A stretch of 17,621 nt of DNA from DATGLW01 sp035293965 (lineage in GTDB: Bacteria > Actinomycetota > Acidimicrobiia > Acidimicrobiales > RAAP-2): NCBI GenBank assembly GCA_035293965.1, contig DATGLW010000077.1, positions 1-17,621 on the forward strand, written 5' to 3'. A model generated the notes under the pieces. It was given only the letters and a program-made list of their open reading frames with translations, made no database searches and was not told the origin of the DNA. The position numbers and the translations under genes were made by a program. Positions 15,533-17,621 of this stretch are shown here, one piece after another; within the stretch, counting starts at the first letter, position 1, and each line of letters opens with the position of its first letter.

Positions 15533-15614
15533 GGCCCAGCTGCAACGGGAGTGCGGGCGTGGGCCCGTGCATCGAGGGGGCGGTGCCACCTTGCCAGCCC
15601 ATGGGGGAACGCTG

Positions 15615-15638
15615 CGGCGAGGAGGAACGGCGAGGAGG
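15615..15638 (+). repeat. Duplicated ribosome-binding segment CGGCGAGGAGG
   Basis: CGGCGAGGAGG occurs at 15615-15625 and again at 15628-15638. The second copy ends 9 nt before the GTG at 15648 and is the likely ribosome binding site that selects that start; the first copy is not followed by a start codon at usable distance. Confidence 0.55.
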
Positions 15639-15647
15639 TGCCCGACC

Positions 15648-16799
15648 GTGACGATTGGCGACGGGCAGATGCTCTGGACCCACTCGGGCGACTCGCACTT
15701 CATCGAGCCACCGGATCTGTGGGGCCAGATCCTGCCCCCGGATCTCGCCCAACGGATGCCCTGGAGCGAGCGCGTCGGCGAGAACGAGGAGGTCCTCCAC
15801 GTCGACGGCAAGGAGTACCGCCGCACACTGCCTCGCTTTGCCACCAAGGCGGTCGGCGGCATGACGCTCGGGGACCTGAGCAGTAGGCCACCAGGCACGC
15901 GGGACCTGAAGGCTCGACTCTCGGACCTCGACCACGAAGGGGTATGGGCCGAGGTCGTCTACTCCTCTCTCGGCCTGTGGGACTCGATGATCAGCGACCG
16001 GCGCCTGGCCCTTGCCGCGGCCAAGGCCGAGAACGAGTGGAAGGCGGCCGAAGCCCAAGCGATCGCCCCCGACCGCCTCGTCCTCGCCGCCACCATGCCG
16101 TTGCGGGATCCAGGCGACGCGGTCCAAGCGGCCCTCCACGCCAAGGAGGTCGGGCTCCATGTGGTCGCCCTGCCCACCCCGGGGATCCCGAACTCGACGA
16201 CCTACGACCACTCCGTCCCGGCGTTCAACAGCGACGCCTGGGAGCCGCTGTGGGCCGCCTTGGAAGAGACCGGGCTCGTGGCCGCCTTCCACGTGGGCGG
16301 TGACGCCGGAGAGATCGCCATGTACCGGGGGCCCGGCGGGGCAGTCCTCAACTACACGAGCTCCACCTACAGCGGCCAGCGCGCCGCGATGCTGATGGTG
16401 GCCTCGGGAGCCCTCGATCGCCATCCAGGGCTGCGGGTGCTCGTCTCCGAGGGCGGGGCGAGCTGGGTCCCCTTCCTCGGCGACCGGATGGAAGAGGCGT
16501 ACCGCCAGCACGGCATGTTCGTGCGGCCTCGCCTCTCGCGCCCGCCGCGCGAGATCCTCTACACCCAGGTGTACACGTCGTTCCAGCACGAGCCCTCGGC
16601 CCTCGTTGCCATCAACGGTGGCGGCTACCGCAACGTCCTGTTCGGCTCCGACTATCCGCACATCGAGGGCACCTTCGGTCACACGCAGGAGACCCTCCAC
16701 GAGCTCCTCGACGGCCAGACGCCCGAGGTGAGCTACCGCATCCGCCAGGGCGCGTTCAAAGAGTTGTTTCCCCACGTGTCGGACCCTCCCGCCGCGTAG
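15648..16799 (+). CDS. Amidohydrolase-superfamily TIM-barrel enzyme (Amidohydro_2), paralogue C
   Basis: 383 aa. HSGDSHFIEPPDLW (12-25) gives D15 and H17 of the first metal-site strand with the family's EP intact. H215 is in LVAAFHVGG, GALDRHPGLRVLVSEGGASW (254-273) matches the family core strand, and D335 is in LFGSDYPHIEG. It differs from paralogues A and B in the segment after the first strand (MPWSERVGENEEVLHVDGKE) and probably acts on a different substrate. The GTG at 15648 was chosen because of the GAGGAGGTG just upstream; an in-frame start at 15567 would add 27 residues without family resemblance, and ATG at 15669 is a shorter option. It is likely co-transcribed with the CoA-transferase before it and is followed by a gap of about 200 bp. 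Confidence 0.9.
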   Translation: MTIGDGQMLWTHSGDSHFIEPPDLWGQILPPDLAQRMPWSERVGENEEVLHVDGKEYRRTLPRFATKAVGGMTLGDLSSRPPGTRDLKARLSDLDHEGVWAEVVYSSLGLWDSMISDRRLALAAAKAENEWKAAEAQAIAPDRLVLAATMPLRDPGDAVQAALHAKEVGLHVVALPTPGIPNSTTYDHSVPAFNSDAWEPLWAALEETGLVAAFHVGGDAGEIAMYRGPGGAVLNYTSSTYSGQRAAMLMVASGALDRHPGLRVLVSEGGASWVPFLGDRMEEAYRQHGMFVRPRLSRPPREILYTQVYTSFQHEPSALVAINGGGYRNVLFGSDYPHIEGTFGHTQETLHELLDGQTPEVSYRIRQGAFKELFPHVSDPPAA

Positions 16800-17001
16800 G
16801 GACATCCGCGCCGAGTGACCTCGCGCAGGCGGGAACCTCACGCATGCGGGCAGGTCGTCTCGCGACGGAGGGGCTCGCGTCCCGCGATCACGGGAGCAGG
16901 CCGCGAGCCGGGCGGCCCCGCCGGCGCACCCATCCGCCGCCGGGCCCGTGCCCGCGCCCGTGCCCCGCGAGCGGCTCGCACGGCACCACAGCCGGCTCGG
17001 A

Positions 17002-17621
17002 TCACGTCGCCCGGGCCCGGATCGCCCGCTCGAAGTCGGGCGACAGGTCCCAGCGGAAGGCGCCCCCGATGCTCCGGGCGTGCTGCAGCGTCTCTGCCAC
17101 GAGGCTGCGGCGGCAGCGGACCAGCTCCCGGACGGCGACCTGGGGGTTCTCGAGCAGGGCGGCGGCGAGCTCGTCGGCTGCCTGCAGGTGCCCGCCCTCG
17201 CCGGCCACGCGCAGGACCAAGCCGGCACGCTGCGCCTCGTGGGCGTCGAACATGCGGCCGGTCATGGTGACGTCGTTGGCGAAGGTGGGACCTGCCACGT
17301 AGGCCAGGTGGGCCCACATGGCCGGGAGCGGGATACCGACCTTGACCTCGGTGGCCTGGAAGCGCGCGTCGCTCGCCGCGACGATGAAGTCACACGCCAT
17401 GGCGGTGCCCAGCGCGTGGCCGAGCACGTACCCGTGGACGGCGGCGATGATCGGCTTGTAGTTGGTGCACCGGAGCACCGCATCCATCTCGCTCGGGCGG
17501 TACTGGCTCTCCACCCCGCCGCCCACCGAGGCGAGGAGCCGCTCGCGCACGTCGGCGCCGGCGCAGAACGAACGACCCTTGCCGTTCAGGACCGCCACGT
17601 CAGCCGAATCGTCGGCATCGA
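17002..17621 (-). CDS. Enoyl-CoA hydratase/isomerase (crotonase) family protein, 5' end outside window
   Basis: Soluble CoA-thioester enzyme; the visible 206 codons cover most of the crotonase fold. First oxyanion-hole segment AVLNGKGRSFCAGADV, second oxyanion-hole segment IAAVHGYVLGHALGTAMACD, then the VAASDARFQATEVKVGIPLP motif. By hand alignment to rat mitochondrial hydratase, the position of Glu144 (GGGCEL) is a glycine (GHALGT), while Glu164 is kept (ATEV). A classical hydratase needs both, so isomerase, hydrolase or another crotonase activity is at least as likely. The frame is open to the right edge (codons before the GTG at 17598 read DADDSAD), so the N-terminus is missing. It converges on the third amidohydrolase; the about 200-bp gap between them (16800-17001) is GC-rich and shows no clear terminator. 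Confidence 0.9.
   Translation of the reverse strand, partial: DADDSADVAVLNGKGRSFCAGADVRERLLASVGGGVESQYRPSEMDAVLRCTNYKPIIAAVHGYVLGHALGTAMACDFIVAASDARFQATEVKVGIPLPAMWAHLAYVAGPTFANDVTMTGRMFDAHEAQRAGLVLRVAGEGGHLQAADELAAALLENPQVAVRELVRCRRSLVAETLQHARSIGGAFRWDLSPDFERAIRARAT

Noticed and set aside
15198..17228. 676-codon minus-strand frame opposite the third amidohydrolase.
   Set aside because: Antisense shadow; it shows no domain motifs and covers two well-supported genes in other frames.
1..17621. CRISPR arrays, insertion sequences, riboswitches, toxin-antitoxin or phage defence genes.
   Set aside because: No regularly spaced repeat-spacer units, no transposase motifs or terminal inverted repeats, and no recognisable defence or riboswitch sequence were found.

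Overview
The window is high-GC DNA (roughly 70% by eye) with GC-rich third codon positions, many GTG starts and SARP, GntR/FCD and Ltp/DUF35 families. This points to a free-living actinobacterium (Actinomycetota). An Acidimicrobiia- or mycobacterium-like organism is plausible, but the genus cannot be read from the sequence.

Left part (1-6300), unrelated single genes. The C-terminal portion of a polyprenyl-phosphate sugar-1-phosphate transferase enters from the left. It converges, across a small tandem repeat, on a very large transcriptional regulator built as an N-terminal STAND/AAA ATPase, a long helical repeat region, and a C-terminal SARP winged helix plus BTAD. An intact tRNA-Ile(GAT) and a small cysteine-containing protein of unknown function follow.

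Right part (6490-17621), one catabolic island. A FadR-type GntR regulator (13342-14010) sits in the middle. To its left is a six-gene minus-strand operon: amidohydrolase, DUF35 zinc-ribbon/OB protein, Ltp-type thiolase-like protein, class III CoA-transferase, second amidohydrolase, and an exported branched-chain-amino-acid-type solute-binding protein. Its promoter is well formed (TTGACG, 17 bp, TAGGAT) and the -10 lies inside the perfect palindrome TAGGATCCTA, a good operator candidate. To its right, on the plus strand, are a second CoA-transferase and a third amidohydrolase in the same order. A crotonase-family gene runs in from the right end on the minus strand.

Inferred function: an external organic acid is captured by the binding protein and converted to its CoA thioester by a CaiB/BaiF transferase. 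It is then cleaved by the Ltp/DUF35 pair (retro-aldol or thiolase-like chemistry) and by metal-dependent amidohydrolase-superfamily enzymes (hydrolysis, hydration or decarboxylation), under control of the GntR protein. The substrate is not identifiable from sequence. The repeated CoA-transferase plus amidohydrolase pairing on both sides of one regulator is the most distinctive feature and may mark an undescribed pathway.
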